The notes beneath the pieces are model-generated. The model did no database searches and had not been told where the DNA came from. It was given only the letters and a program-made list of their open reading frames with translations. A stretch of 64,000 nucleotides of DNA from a virus, in IMG/VR virus record IMGVR_UViG_3300020477_001008, positions 1 through 64,000 of that record; one strand, given 5' to 3'. The number at the start of each line of letters is the position of its first letter. Position 1 is the first letter of the stretch. Position numbers and translations under genes: made by a program. Shown here one piece after another: positions 37,742 to 46,102 of the stretch.

Positions 37742-38651
37742 ATAATATTTTATTTTTAATCTCTCCACAATCAATTGATTCAGCTAATCTTCTATTATTC
37801 ATAAGCTTTGATGGAGATAATTTTTGTTGTATTTCTTCTATACTTAATTGTGTAAATTTTAACAGTTCATCTAAAGGATCATTATTATAATCAAGTAATT
37901 CGTCATACAATTGAAATCCCATTTTCTTTAATTCTTCGTAATATCTATCTGGATCACCTACACCATAATATAAAAATATTTGGAAGTTTAATATTGGCTT
38001 CCAAGTTTTTTCAGTAAAGAAAACGTGCTTGTCTTCGTGTGTTTCATTAATAACATTTAAGAAACTATCTTTCATAATATCTAATGGAACACTCTTGTCA
38101 TCTGCTTTTACTTCATCAACTGTTTTATCTAGAGTATAAAGATTTACTTTTTCTTCTGTTTTGAACCCGTGGTCGTATGTACCAATTAGGCTTACATAGT
38201 TATTTTTTATTAAGTTATGTTCTTCACAAAATTTAATAAACTTAATTCTTTTATGTTTAATTGCACCATTAAATGAACAAAAATGTTTTGACCTTGTAAA
38301 TGACATACCATTTAATCTATCTTCCTTCTGTTGAATATCTAAAAAATGATAAGGATAATGTAAAACTTTTCCAGCAAAAGGTACACCTTTACAATTTAAA
38401 TTTGGTGTAACAAATGTAATATCATAAGGATGTATATTTTCTAGTTGTCTAGTCATACAGTCAACAACTGTTTCACCAGACTTCATAACAGGGCCAGGAA
38501 TATCTGCTTCCCAAGGTTCAAAAATAATTAACTTTTTTTCTCCACTACCAATAAATTCATCTAGGTTTGGTAATGGATTATCGCAAAATAAGTCAGGCAT
38601 ATTTTGACTTGGTGTTGCTCTGTAATAAGGATTCTCAATAATAAAAGACAT
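37734..38651 (-). CDS. Glycosyltransferase-like protein with TEK motif (4)
   Basis: This 305-aa protein has LNVINETHEDKHVFFTEKTW (TEK 213-215), then KPILNFQIFLYYG, and an upstream KHFCSFNGAIKHKRIKF motif. It is the one most like protein 1 around the TEK motif (TEKTWKPIL in both). Its stop overlaps the start of the small membrane protein, and it abuts the GNAT-like gene. Confidence 0.55.
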   Translation of the reverse strand: MSFIIENPYYRATPSQNMPDLFCDNPLPNLDEFIGSGEKKLIIFEPWEADIPGPVMKSGETVVDCMTRQLENIHPYDITFVTPNLNCKGVPFAGKVLHYPYHFLDIQQKEDRLNGMSFTRSKHFCSFNGAIKHKRIKFIKFCEEHNLIKNNYVSLIGTYDHGFKTEEKVNLYTLDKTVDEVKADDKSVPLDIMKDSFLNVINETHEDKHVFFTEKTWKPILNFQIFLYYGVGDPDRYYEELKKMGFQLYDELLDYNNDPLDELLKFTQLSIEEIQQKLSPSKLMNNRRLAESIDCGEIKNKILYG

Positions 38652-39091
38652 TATTCGTATTCAAAGTTCTGGGTTTCACTATTCACTTGTAATTCTTTTG
38701 CACCATTGCGTAAATGAAATCTTCTTGCCATTTCTGTTAGTGGAGATAATGTTACATATCTTTTTATTTCTGGCATTTCTTCTTTCAACCACTTTTGTGC
38801 TTCAAAAACTATTTCTCTTCCAGAACCTTTTTTATAACTCCATAATGTATAAAACATAGCTATTGAACCTTCTTTTCCATCTTGTATTCGTTGCTTGGAA
38901 AAATCTAGCAACTCTTTATCTGTAATTGGTACTTCATTTGTAAACATCATACAAATTACGGCGTCAACCATTCCTTCGTTTTCTAGGACTAAAACTTTTC
39001 CACCGTCCATCTTTTCATCTATTGATATGCCAGGCCTAACTGGATCATCATCTAATAGTTGTAGCTCATCATCTTGGATTTCTCTTAACAT
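38651..39091 (-). CDS. GNAT-like acetyltransferase
   Basis: This 146-aa protein has MVDAVICMMF strands, then SIAMFYTLWSYKKGSGREIV (like the beta4-loop-alpha3 acetyl-CoA site, though without a clean Q/RxxGxG/A), and ends SPLTEMARRFHLRNGAKELQ, a typical GNAT C-terminal 'A..FYxKxGF' counterpart. Acetylation of an amino sugar would suit the neighbourhood. The family call is moderate. Confidence 0.5.
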   Translation of the reverse strand: MLREIQDDELQLLDDDPVRPGISIDEKMDGGKVLVLENEGMVDAVICMMFTNEVPITDKELLDFSKQRIQDGKEGSIAMFYTLWSYKKGSGREIVFEAQKWLKEEMPEIKRYVTLSPLTEMARRFHLRNGAKELQVNSETQNFEYE

Positions 39092-39106
39092 AATTGTTGT
39101 CCTGTT

Positions 39107-39871
39107 CTAATCGTCTAAATCAAATAACCACGGTTCAATGATTGATAGTGTAAAAAGATATTGGGCTTCTGTTGCCGGATGTCCTCCGGGCATATCATCA
39201 AAACCTTTATCAATACACCATTCTTTCATACCACACTTCTTATTATAGAACCACCAGGTGTCTTTGTCAATCAGCTTTTCAAGATGTTTTGTCATTGGAT
39301 ACTCTGTACGGAATAAATCAGTATCCCAAGCTTTAAAATTCAATAATTCAATCTCATTGGCTTTGCAATATTGTTGGACAAGTAGGATATTTTCCAATGT
39401 ACGCATCATTTGTTCTTCCCTAGTATGATAGTTTTTAATGTATTCTTTAACCAATTTATTAACTATATCACTTTTGGTTTTCCAAACATCGTAGCCCCCA
39501 CCTGGCTTGATAAAGCTACCTTTAGTAGAACAATGCCATTTACCAGTTAATATTTGGTTAGTAAACCCAGCTTCATCTTTCATTGTTTCATATATGTCCA
39601 TATAAAGTGGATGTTCTTGATTTACATATAAACTAAATCTATTAGGATCACTCCACCCAATTATAACGTGAGTAATATCGTCTTGATGTTTTTGTAATCC
39701 TTTAATAACATTTCTTGCTATTAAAACATTATCACTAGCCATTTCTGAAACGTTTATTACTTTAGATTCTTTCCAAGGGTCTTTGGCTTTATTAATATGA
39801 TTAGGCCAAGCAATATTATCTTTCATAATATGTGCTGTAAATGAATCTCCACCTGTTAATACTGTTGTCAT
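39107..39871 (-). CDS. SGNH/GDSL hydrolase-like protein
   Basis: This 254-aa protein has VLTGGDSFTAHIMKDN (canonical GDSF block I), SEMASDNVLIARNVI (block II region), and a C-terminal PGGHPATEAQYLFTLSIIEP with the catalytic His. Of the four copies this is the closest to a textbook GDSL motif. It overlaps transferase 5 by 4 nt. Confidence 0.75.
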   Translation of the reverse strand: MTTVLTGGDSFTAHIMKDNIAWPNHINKAKDPWKESKVINVSEMASDNVLIARNVIKGLQKHQDDITHVIIGWSDPNRFSLYVNQEHPLYMDIYETMKDEAGFTNQILTGKWHCSTKGSFIKPGGGYDVWKTKSDIVNKLVKEYIKNYHTREEQMMRTLENILLVQQYCKANEIELLNFKAWDTDLFRTEYPMTKHLEKLIDKDTWWFYNKKCGMKEWCIDKGFDDMPGGHPATEAQYLFTLSIIEPWLFDLDD

Positions 39872-41061
39872 TCTGCCTCTATTATTTGTGTTAATGCGTC
39901 AATAAATGCAAAGTATCTATTGATTAAATTATATTGATTCTGTATTGCTATCTCTAATGTTTTAACAGGTAATCCATCTTTGCATATTTTTTCTACTTGG
40001 TCCAAAGCTTTTACCATTCTTAATTCTGGATCTAGTTCTTCATCGTAGCTTTCGTTTATGTGCGGATTAAATGTTTCATATCCATAATTTTTTAATTGTT
40101 TCAAATAGTTTGGTGTTGCTAAAACAATAAAAGGATGACAATTACCAATTGCTTTAACAAGCTTCTCACTTAAAAAGAATTGTGGATTGCAAGTTCCATT
40201 GCCTTTATGTGGATATGGTTGACAATGTCCGCTATGTGTTTCACTAACTAAACTCATAAATGTATCCATAAACAATTGCTTATTATATGGATAACCTGGA
40301 TGGTGTTTACCAAAGAAAACTTTTTCACTAATATTTTCATCTGCATCGTGTGAATTTGGCCACCACTTCCAAAATTTTTCCCAGTCTTTTTCATTTATAA
40401 TATCACTAACTAATTCATAATATTTGTCTTTGTTCCAGTTCTCGTGATCACCAGATCCTCTTAATAAATTAATAATACCTTTATCAACTAATCTTTTATT
40501 CCATAAATGAACAACGTGTCTTAACCTCATATACTTGTGAGGCTTACCATTCATATCTAAAAATTGTCTTTGCGGATTTTTATAAGCCGCTTCGTGTGGT
40601 GTACATATTTGTATTTCCTTGTTTAAGTATCTATGTACAAAGTCTACTTCAAAGTAAGGAACCTCAACAACATTAACTCTTCTTTTATGTAAGCTTTCTA
40701 AATGCTCAGGATTGTTTCCATAAAAATAAAATATTTGTCCAGGATCTATTCCGTGATCGTTTGCCGCTTGTTCACCTATTCTACTTTGCATTTGAACCCA
40801 TTCATTATCTGCAAAAGGAAATTCTCTCATATAGCAAATAGCCAAACGTGCCTGTTTCAATTTTAAGTAAGGCAACATCTCTTTCATTTTTGGATAGCTC
40901 CAAAAGTTTTCTATATCACTTCCTACCATAGCAACTTCAAACCAAAATTTTGTATCGCCACCTAGTGCAGGTAACTCTTCGAGATACTCAACATCTCTCA
41001 CAAAACGAGATATAGTTTCTAATGGTTCATAATGTCCCACGTAAGCTTTTTTAACTAACAT
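39868..41061 (-). CDS. Glycosyltransferase-like protein with SEK motif (5)
   Basis: This 397-aa protein has MSLVSETHSGHCQPYPHKGN, then CNPQFFLSEKLVKAIGNCHP (SEK 298-300) and FIVLATPNYLKQLKNYGYET. The Glu, the hydroxyl-Glu-Lys triplet and the following 'PFIV' strand align with the other four, but the insertion before SEK is longer. It is flanked by two SGNH genes. Confidence 0.5.
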   Translation of the reverse strand: MLVKKAYVGHYEPLETISRFVRDVEYLEELPALGGDTKFWFEVAMVGSDIENFWSYPKMKEMLPYLKLKQARLAICYMREFPFADNEWVQMQSRIGEQAANDHGIDPGQIFYFYGNNPEHLESLHKRRVNVVEVPYFEVDFVHRYLNKEIQICTPHEAAYKNPQRQFLDMNGKPHKYMRLRHVVHLWNKRLVDKGIINLLRGSGDHENWNKDKYYELVSDIINEKDWEKFWKWWPNSHDADENISEKVFFGKHHPGYPYNKQLFMDTFMSLVSETHSGHCQPYPHKGNGTCNPQFFLSEKLVKAIGNCHPFIVLATPNYLKQLKNYGYETFNPHINESYDEELDPELRMVKALDQVEKICKDGLPVKTLEIAIQNQYNLINRYFAFIDALTQIIEAE

Positions 41062-41791
41062 TTGGTATTACTACTCTTTCAGCATATTGATCGTGTTGTT
41101 CTTTAGTTGGATGATTTCCTTGATCTAATTCTTCTTGAGTTAGGCTAGTATTTTCCACACACCATTCTCCAAGACTAGGTAACCATATTGTATGTTCATT
41201 TGTAATTTGTGAAGCTATTGGTCCACTAAATCTTCCTAGTTTATAATTTTCTATTTCAGGTTTCCACCAAAACATAATATTTTTTAATCCTTTACTTTTG
41301 CAATAATACTGTACTTTCAATATATTTTCAAGAGATTCTATGATTGCTTGTTCGTCTGAATAAAAGTGTTTTGCATAAGGTTCAACAAAATGTTTATGTA
41401 TAAGATCAGATGATCCTTTATGGTTAATATTGTTTCCACCTGTTTTAATCCAGAATTCAGGTTTTTTAACTGCATCTGAATTTATATCTGTATAGTCTCC
41501 AGCCCAGTCCGGCCATTCTGCTTTTTTAAATTCTGAGTGTAAAGGATGTGAGCTATCTATATAATAACTTTTTCTATGTATTCCAGACCACTGACAGATT
41601 ATTAATGGATTAGTATGCTTATCAGCTTCATTGATTACTGACCTAGCGATATAATCATTACCTGCCGCACAAGAACCTACATTAATAACATCGGTATGTT
41701 CAGCTAGTTTTCCTGCCCAAGTCATTTCATTATTATACGTAAATGAACAACCTGCAACAATAATTTTTTTATAATTAAATATTTTATTCAT
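41051..41791 (-). CDS. SGNH/GDSL hydrolase-like protein
   Basis: This 246-aa protein has IIVAGCSFTYNNEMTWAGKL (block I), GSCAAGNDYIARSVI (block II), and GNHPTKEQHDQYAERVV near the C-terminus with the catalytic His. It closely parallels the copies at 35839 and 39107 in length and motif order, so the three minus-strand copies are probable paralogues. Confidence 0.7.
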   Translation of the reverse strand: MNKIFNYKKIIVAGCSFTYNNEMTWAGKLAEHTDVINVGSCAAGNDYIARSVINEADKHTNPLIICQWSGIHRKSYYIDSSHPLHSEFKKAEWPDWAGDYTDINSDAVKKPEFWIKTGGNNINHKGSSDLIHKHFVEPYAKHFYSDEQAIIESLENILKVQYYCKSKGLKNIMFWWKPEIENYKLGRFSGPIASQITNEHTIWLPSLGEWCVENTSLTQEELDQGNHPTKEQHDQYAERVVIPNVS

Positions 41792-42140
41792 CCCAATACA
41801 TCTTATTCATTTTTTGATACTCATATTCTTTTTTTAAATTTCTCATTTCTTGTTCTGTTACTCTATGATGAAATGTCATACCATTAATTGTTATACTAAT
41901 TCTTACGTAAGGATTAGGTGCACGGTGTGGCCTAGGTCCTCGCTCTTTATATTGTACGTACCAGTGTGTACCATCTCTATCAATACCAACTCCGGGTTTC
42001 CAATGGTCTAATATATTTTCAAAATCTTCTACAAGCAATTTATATCCATTTGTTAATTCTTCGTTAACAAGGATTGATATGTCAACTGTTTGTGTATTTT
42101 TCAACAAATATATTTTTATTTTTTTACTAAATTTTGTCAT
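41784..42140 (-). CDS. Hypothetical protein, 118 aa
   Basis: It contains a strand-rich middle (GTHWYVQYKERGPRPHRAPN, PYVRISITINGMTFHHRVTE) and a helical, charged end with MRNLKKEYEYQKMNKMYW. No family is recognised. It is translationally coupled to radical SAM protein 4 (overlap 14 nt) and to the SGNH gene. Confidence 0.6.
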   Translation of the reverse strand: MTKFSKKIKIYLLKNTQTVDISILVNEELTNGYKLLVEDFENILDHWKPGVGIDRDGTHWYVQYKERGPRPHRAPNPYVRISITINGMTFHHRVTEQEMRNLKKEYEYQKMNKMYWDE

Positions 42141-43659
42141 TACTATCTACGTATTCTTGGCTTCCTGGATTAGCACCTTGTGGTTTTACTATCCAGCCTT
42201 CTTTTTTAGCTCTTTCTTCTAATTCTTTTTTATGCATTGATCCTTTTGTAGCATCGCCATCGAACAAACCAACTGGCTTGATAACAGTTTCAGGTATACT
42301 AACAAACCATTTTTGTAACTCTTTATGAGTAAATGTTTCAATAAAATTTTTATTTCTTCTAGTATCATATTGCGTATAAAAAGTTTTAAAGTCTCTATGT
42401 CTTGTTACTTCACTTGATGTATATGCGTGACCTGTTTTAATTACTCTTGTATACTCTATTAATCTTTTAATACCATCAATTTCCATATCGTGAACAAGTG
42501 GATTATCTTTGTTATCAGCTATCCATTTTTCTAATGCATCAGCTCTTTCATTTCTAATATGTGTTGGTAATGTTACAATACTTTGAAAACTTGGAAATCT
42601 TAATATATTAAAACTCATTGTAGGAAAATGTTTTCCATATTGTTCTTTTAAGTTAACCATCTCGTCCATAAACTCAGGTAATGAAAATAAACATAAAGCA
42701 TTAATAGTCATCATCATATGAAACTCACGTACATTACCTTCTTGTAAAAACTTGTGAATATTTCCTATCCACGTATCCCATAATAAACCATCTCTAATAT
42801 ATTCTGCTTGTTTTCCAAATGATTCATTGGATGTATACAAATCAAAATATTTAAAAGAGTGTGTTGCATCAACTAATCTTTGCATTAGCTCCGGTTTAGC
42901 TCCTAGGTTAGTATTAACAGCAAATCTAACATTACAATCTGGATTATTATTCCACCAATCAATTAATCTCCAAAAGTCTTGCGACATAGTTGCTTCACCG
43001 CCTGTTACTCTTAATTCTTCTAATGTATCTTTTAATTCATCTTCCCACCATTTAAAAAAAGCATCTATATAAGGATTGCCTTCATTTCTCTTTCCATATT
43101 TCATTGCCCACGAGCCGTCTTGCTGAAATGCTCTAGCACCATCACTAACTAAATTTTGATATGCTCCATTTTTCTTAATATCGTTTTGCCATTGTGTTGA
43201 AAAACTAGCATTACAATATGAACAAGAAAAATTACAGTTGGCATCAAAGGCAATTTCTAATGTTTTTAAAGGAACATCTTCTGTATAACTATATTTTGTT
43301 TTTGCTTCTTCTAATGCTTTTTCTTTATAGATAACTGATTTATATGTTCTATCTGATACATAATTTTTACCTAAGTCTTCAACTTTCCAACAGTATTCAC
43401 ACTCTTTAGGTCTTTCACCATCGAGCATTTGTTTACGCACCATCTTTTTATATTTGGTATTGTGAATAGCTTTAAAGTTTTTTTGTACTTCTTCTAAAGG
43501 AATTTTATGTGCTGGTGGGTGGTGGCAACTTGCAGTAGATCCTGAGTTCAACCATATAGTAGAGTTGTACCATTTAGCACCACAGAAGCTTGGGGATATT
43601 TTATCAATAACTCTATCCCGCCACTCTTGATAAGATTCGTTTGGCTTTTTATCTATCAT
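42127..43659 (-). CDS. Radical SAM protein, second subtype (SCHHP type)
   Basis: This 510-aa protein has the SAM motif C142/C146/C149 (NCNFSCSYCNA) and RVTGGEATMS. The N-terminal cysteines differ from the CCM type: C26 (SFCGAKW), C45 (SCHHPPAH) and C87/C90 (ECEYCWKVEDLG). It pairs with the protein at 46099, with shared SPSFC, SCHHP, HNTxYKK and CWxVEDLG blocks. The chemistry is presumably radical modification of a peptide or sugar; the substrate is unknown. Confidence 0.87.
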   Translation of the reverse strand: MIDKKPNESYQEWRDRVIDKISPSFCGAKWYNSTIWLNSGSTASCHHPPAHKIPLEEVQKNFKAIHNTKYKKMVRKQMLDGERPKECEYCWKVEDLGKNYVSDRTYKSVIYKEKALEEAKTKYSYTEDVPLKTLEIAFDANCNFSCSYCNASFSTQWQNDIKKNGAYQNLVSDGARAFQQDGSWAMKYGKRNEGNPYIDAFFKWWEDELKDTLEELRVTGGEATMSQDFWRLIDWWNNNPDCNVRFAVNTNLGAKPELMQRLVDATHSFKYFDLYTSNESFGKQAEYIRDGLLWDTWIGNIHKFLQEGNVREFHMMMTINALCLFSLPEFMDEMVNLKEQYGKHFPTMSFNILRFPSFQSIVTLPTHIRNERADALEKWIADNKDNPLVHDMEIDGIKRLIEYTRVIKTGHAYTSSEVTRHRDFKTFYTQYDTRRNKNFIETFTHKELQKWFVSIPETVIKPVGLFDGDATKGSMHKKELEERAKKEGWIVKPQGANPGSQEYVDSNDKI

Positions 43660-43662
43660 ATT

Positions 43663-43914
43663 TTAAGTCTTCAATATTACGTGATGTTTTTTTGGTTTAA
43701 CTCTAGGTTTGTATTTTTTAGTTAACAAATCTTTAGCTTTCTTTTCCAGCTTACTAAATCTACAATTGAATAATTTTCTTGAACCTTTACTAGTGACTAT
43801 AACTGGTTGATTGTGTTCATCTAATTCAATTGATTTAACTTTAGCCACAACGTTACGAAAGCGTCCCACCTCGATATAATCTCCAACTTTAATTTCTACT
43901 TTATAACTTTTCAT
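43663..43914 (-). CDS. Small SH3/KOW-like protein, 83 aa
   Basis: VGDYIEVGRFRNVVAKVKSI is followed by ELDEHNQPVIVTSKGSRKLF and a very basic tail (KKYKPRVKPKKHH). The GDYIEVGRFRN...GxRKLF pattern is familiar from short hypothetical proteins of marine T4-like phages and fits a small nucleic-acid-binding barrel. It overlaps the end of pepA. Confidence 0.6.
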   Translation of the reverse strand: MKSYKVEIKVGDYIEVGRFRNVVAKVKSIELDEHNQPVIVTSKGSRKLFNCRFSKLEKKAKDLLTKKYKPRVKPKKHHVILKT

Positions 43915-45409
43915 TATGTATCCATTTATTTAATAATTGTACACCCCAACCTGTAGCACCACCTGATGCTGTCATTGAACCTTTATCATTCCAAGTAACA
44001 CCTGCAATATCTAAATGAGCCCACGGTGTATCATTAACAAATCTTTGCAAAAATTGTGCCGCTGTTGTTGAACTTGCTTCACCACCTTTACCTACATTGT
44101 GCATATCTGCAATAGTTGAATCAACATATTTGTCGTATCTTTCACCTAGTGGATCACAAGGTAAACGCCAAAGTTTTTCATTAACTTCTTTTCCAGCTTT
44201 TAATAGTTGATCACTTAATTCATCATTGTTTGAAAATAATCCACCAAGTTGATCTCCTAACGCAATTGAAATAGCACCTGTGAGTGTTGCTAGATTAACC
44301 ATAGCTGATGGTTTATATTTGTCTTGTGTATACCATAAGCAATCAGCTAATACTACTCTACCTTCAGCATCTGTATTATCAATTTCAATAGTTTGTCCAC
44401 TTAATGATTTGATAACGTCACCTGGTTTATATGCATTACTTGATACCATATTTTCTACTAGTCCAATAACGCCTACAGCATTTACTTTTGATTTACGCAT
44501 AGCTAATGACATCATTGTACCAACAACTACTGCTGATCCACCCATATCATATTTCATATCTTTTAAACCTCTAGATGGTTTAATTGAATAGCCACCTGTA
44601 TCAAAACATACACCTTTACCAACTAACGCAATTGGTTTTGAATCTCCACCGTTCATCCATTCCATTACAACTACTTTGGATTCTCTAGCACTACCTTGTC
44701 CTACTGACAATAATGCTCTCATACCTATATCTTCTAATTCTTTTTCACCAAATACTTTTATGTTTAATCCTGTGTCTACTGCCATTGCTGTAACTCTATC
44801 TGCATATGATTGTGGATATAAAATATTAGATGGTTCTGAAATTAAATCTTTTGTAAAAAATATACTTTGAGCTATTGCTTTTTTATCTTGAAATAATTTA
44901 TTTGCAGACTCTTCATTGTCATCTTGAATAACTAAATCAAAATTTGTATATTTAGGAACTTTATCACCTGTATAATATTTGTTGAAGTTATATGTTTTTA
45001 GCATCATACCAAATGCAATATTAACTCCCATAGTATCAGCATAAATGGCTACCTTGCCTTTTGTTCCTCTGCTTTGTAATAAGCTATATATTTGTCCACC
45101 TAAGTCTTTACATTTATTTTCATCTCTTGATTCTGAAAAAGAATTAGGATTTAAAATTAATTTTTTTAAATCACCTAAACTAATAATCAATGCTTCATTG
45201 CTGTTTAATTTATTTGTAGTAACAAAAAATCCTGATCCAAAGTCTCCTTTGTAATCATTATTAGTAACAGTATTAGTAATTGCACCTTCTGTTAATTCGT
45301 CAACTCTTTTTGCTGACTCTGATAATATAAATTCTTTTTCTTTTTTAGATATGAAATGTATTTCACAACTTGTTTTTTCTTCTATTGTTTTTTTAAATTC
45401 TATATTCAT
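43901..45409 (-). CDS. pepA: Leucyl aminopeptidase (M17, PepA family)
   Basis: This 502-aa protein starts at ATG 45409 after GAAGGAAA. It keeps the two-metal centre and catalytic residues: K265, D270 (VGKGVCFDTGG), K277, D288 (KYDMGG), and D347/E349/R351 (NTDAEGR). Length equals that of cellular PepA. These enzymes remove N-terminal residues from peptides, and E. coli PepA also binds DNA as a regulator. A full-length copy in a phage is unusual. It follows the SET-domain gene by 1 nt. Confidence 0.93.
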   Translation of the reverse strand: MNIEFKKTIEEKTSCEIHFISKKEKEFILSESAKRVDELTEGAITNTVTNNDYKGDFGSGFFVTTNKLNSNEALIISLGDLKKLILNPNSFSESRDENKCKDLGGQIYSLLQSRGTKGKVAIYADTMGVNIAFGMMLKTYNFNKYYTGDKVPKYTNFDLVIQDDNEESANKLFQDKKAIAQSIFFTKDLISEPSNILYPQSYADRVTAMAVDTGLNIKVFGEKELEDIGMRALLSVGQGSARESKVVVMEWMNGGDSKPIALVGKGVCFDTGGYSIKPSRGLKDMKYDMGGSAVVVGTMMSLAMRKSKVNAVGVIGLVENMVSSNAYKPGDVIKSLSGQTIEIDNTDAEGRVVLADCLWYTQDKYKPSAMVNLATLTGAISIALGDQLGGLFSNNDELSDQLLKAGKEVNEKLWRLPCDPLGERYDKYVDSTIADMHNVGKGGEASSTTAAQFLQRFVNDTPWAHLDIAGVTWNDKGSMTASGGATGWGVQLLNKWIHNEKL

Positions 45410-45410
45410 A

Positions 45411-45731
45411 TTAATTTCCTTCTTTATCGAAATCAGCATACATTGTATACTTTGCTGTTAATTCTTCGCCTGCTTTAATTTTTTTAATAGTACACAAATA
45501 ACGAACAGGTAATTGATGCCAAAAGCCTTTTAAGTTTATACAATTAGGTGTATCTGAATGATTATAAAAAGCACCTAAGGCAGTTCTAATAGCACCGTGT
45601 GGAAAGTTTTTGTTTTCAATATGTACAATACCTAATACAACTTCTTTATCAAAATCTTTTGTAGCAAACAAGCCTAAGCCTTGCACTTTAGATTCTTTAA
45701 TTGTTAAGCCATCTGGTAAAGGTTTATACAT
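45411..45731 (-). CDS. SET-domain protein (lysine methyltransferase-like)
   Basis: This 106-aa protein has GLGLFATKDFDKEVVLG (18-34), FYNHSDTPNCINLK with NHSDTPNC (57-64), and GEELTAKYT (88-96), matching the SET blocks that bind S-adenosylmethionine and place the target lysine. At 106 aa it is a minimal SET domain without pre- or post-SET parts. Such short viral forms can methylate host or viral proteins. The target is unknown. It is tightly linked to pepA. Confidence 0.85.
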   Translation of the reverse strand: MYKPLPDGLTIKESKVQGLGLFATKDFDKEVVLGIVHIENKNFPHGAIRTALGAFYNHSDTPNCINLKGFWHQLPVRYLCTIKKIKAGEELTAKYTMYADFDKEGN

Positions 45732-46040
45732 TTATCTTTTTCCTATCGGTGGATGTGTTGTTATTTCTTTGCAAACAAATTCAATTTCTTTGTTTTTAAT
45801 TTTTCGTATTATATCACAATCTTTTCCAGTTACACTTGATATAATCATATCTGTTGTAGTTTTTTGTCCTGATAATGCTAGTCCTGTATCAATACCGGTC
45901 TTTGCCATAGTCACAGATTTGTATGTTGAATAACTACTACCTGCCGCCGCTGTGGTACTTGACCCAAGTATAGTAGTTTCAATAAAACCACAACCTGATA
46001 ATGTCACTAATAACACTAATAATCCAAAAATTCTTACCAT
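45732..46040 (-). CDS. Lipoprotein, 102 aa
   Basis: It starts at ATG 46040 after AGGA: MVRIFGLLVLLVTLSGC is a lipoprotein signal with Cys17. The mature part has SSYSTYKSVTMAKTGIDTGL and ends CKEITTHPPIGKR. It would be a periplasm-facing lipid-anchored protein. The longer frame upstream lies inside the radical SAM gene. Alphaproteobacteria carry similar short lipoproteins, but I cannot name a family. Confidence 0.65.
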   Translation of the reverse strand: MVRIFGLLVLLVTLSGCGFIETTILGSSTTAAAGSSYSTYKSVTMAKTGIDTGLALSGQKTTTDMIISSVTGKDCDIIRKIKNKEIEFVCKEITTHPPIGKR

Positions 46041-46102
46041 ACGTAAATTCCTAAATAAATTGCTATCCACAATACTATCGCCCAAAATATTATAGTTCTC
46101 AT
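46034..46102 (-). CDS. Micro-gene, 22-aa membrane peptide
   Basis: MRTIIFWAIVLWIAIYLGIY then VW, a single hydrophobic helix. It overlaps the stop of the radical SAM gene and the start of the lipoprotein gene. Ribosome-binding site weak. Confidence 0.35.
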   Translation of the reverse strand: MRTIIFWAIVLWIAIYLGIYVW

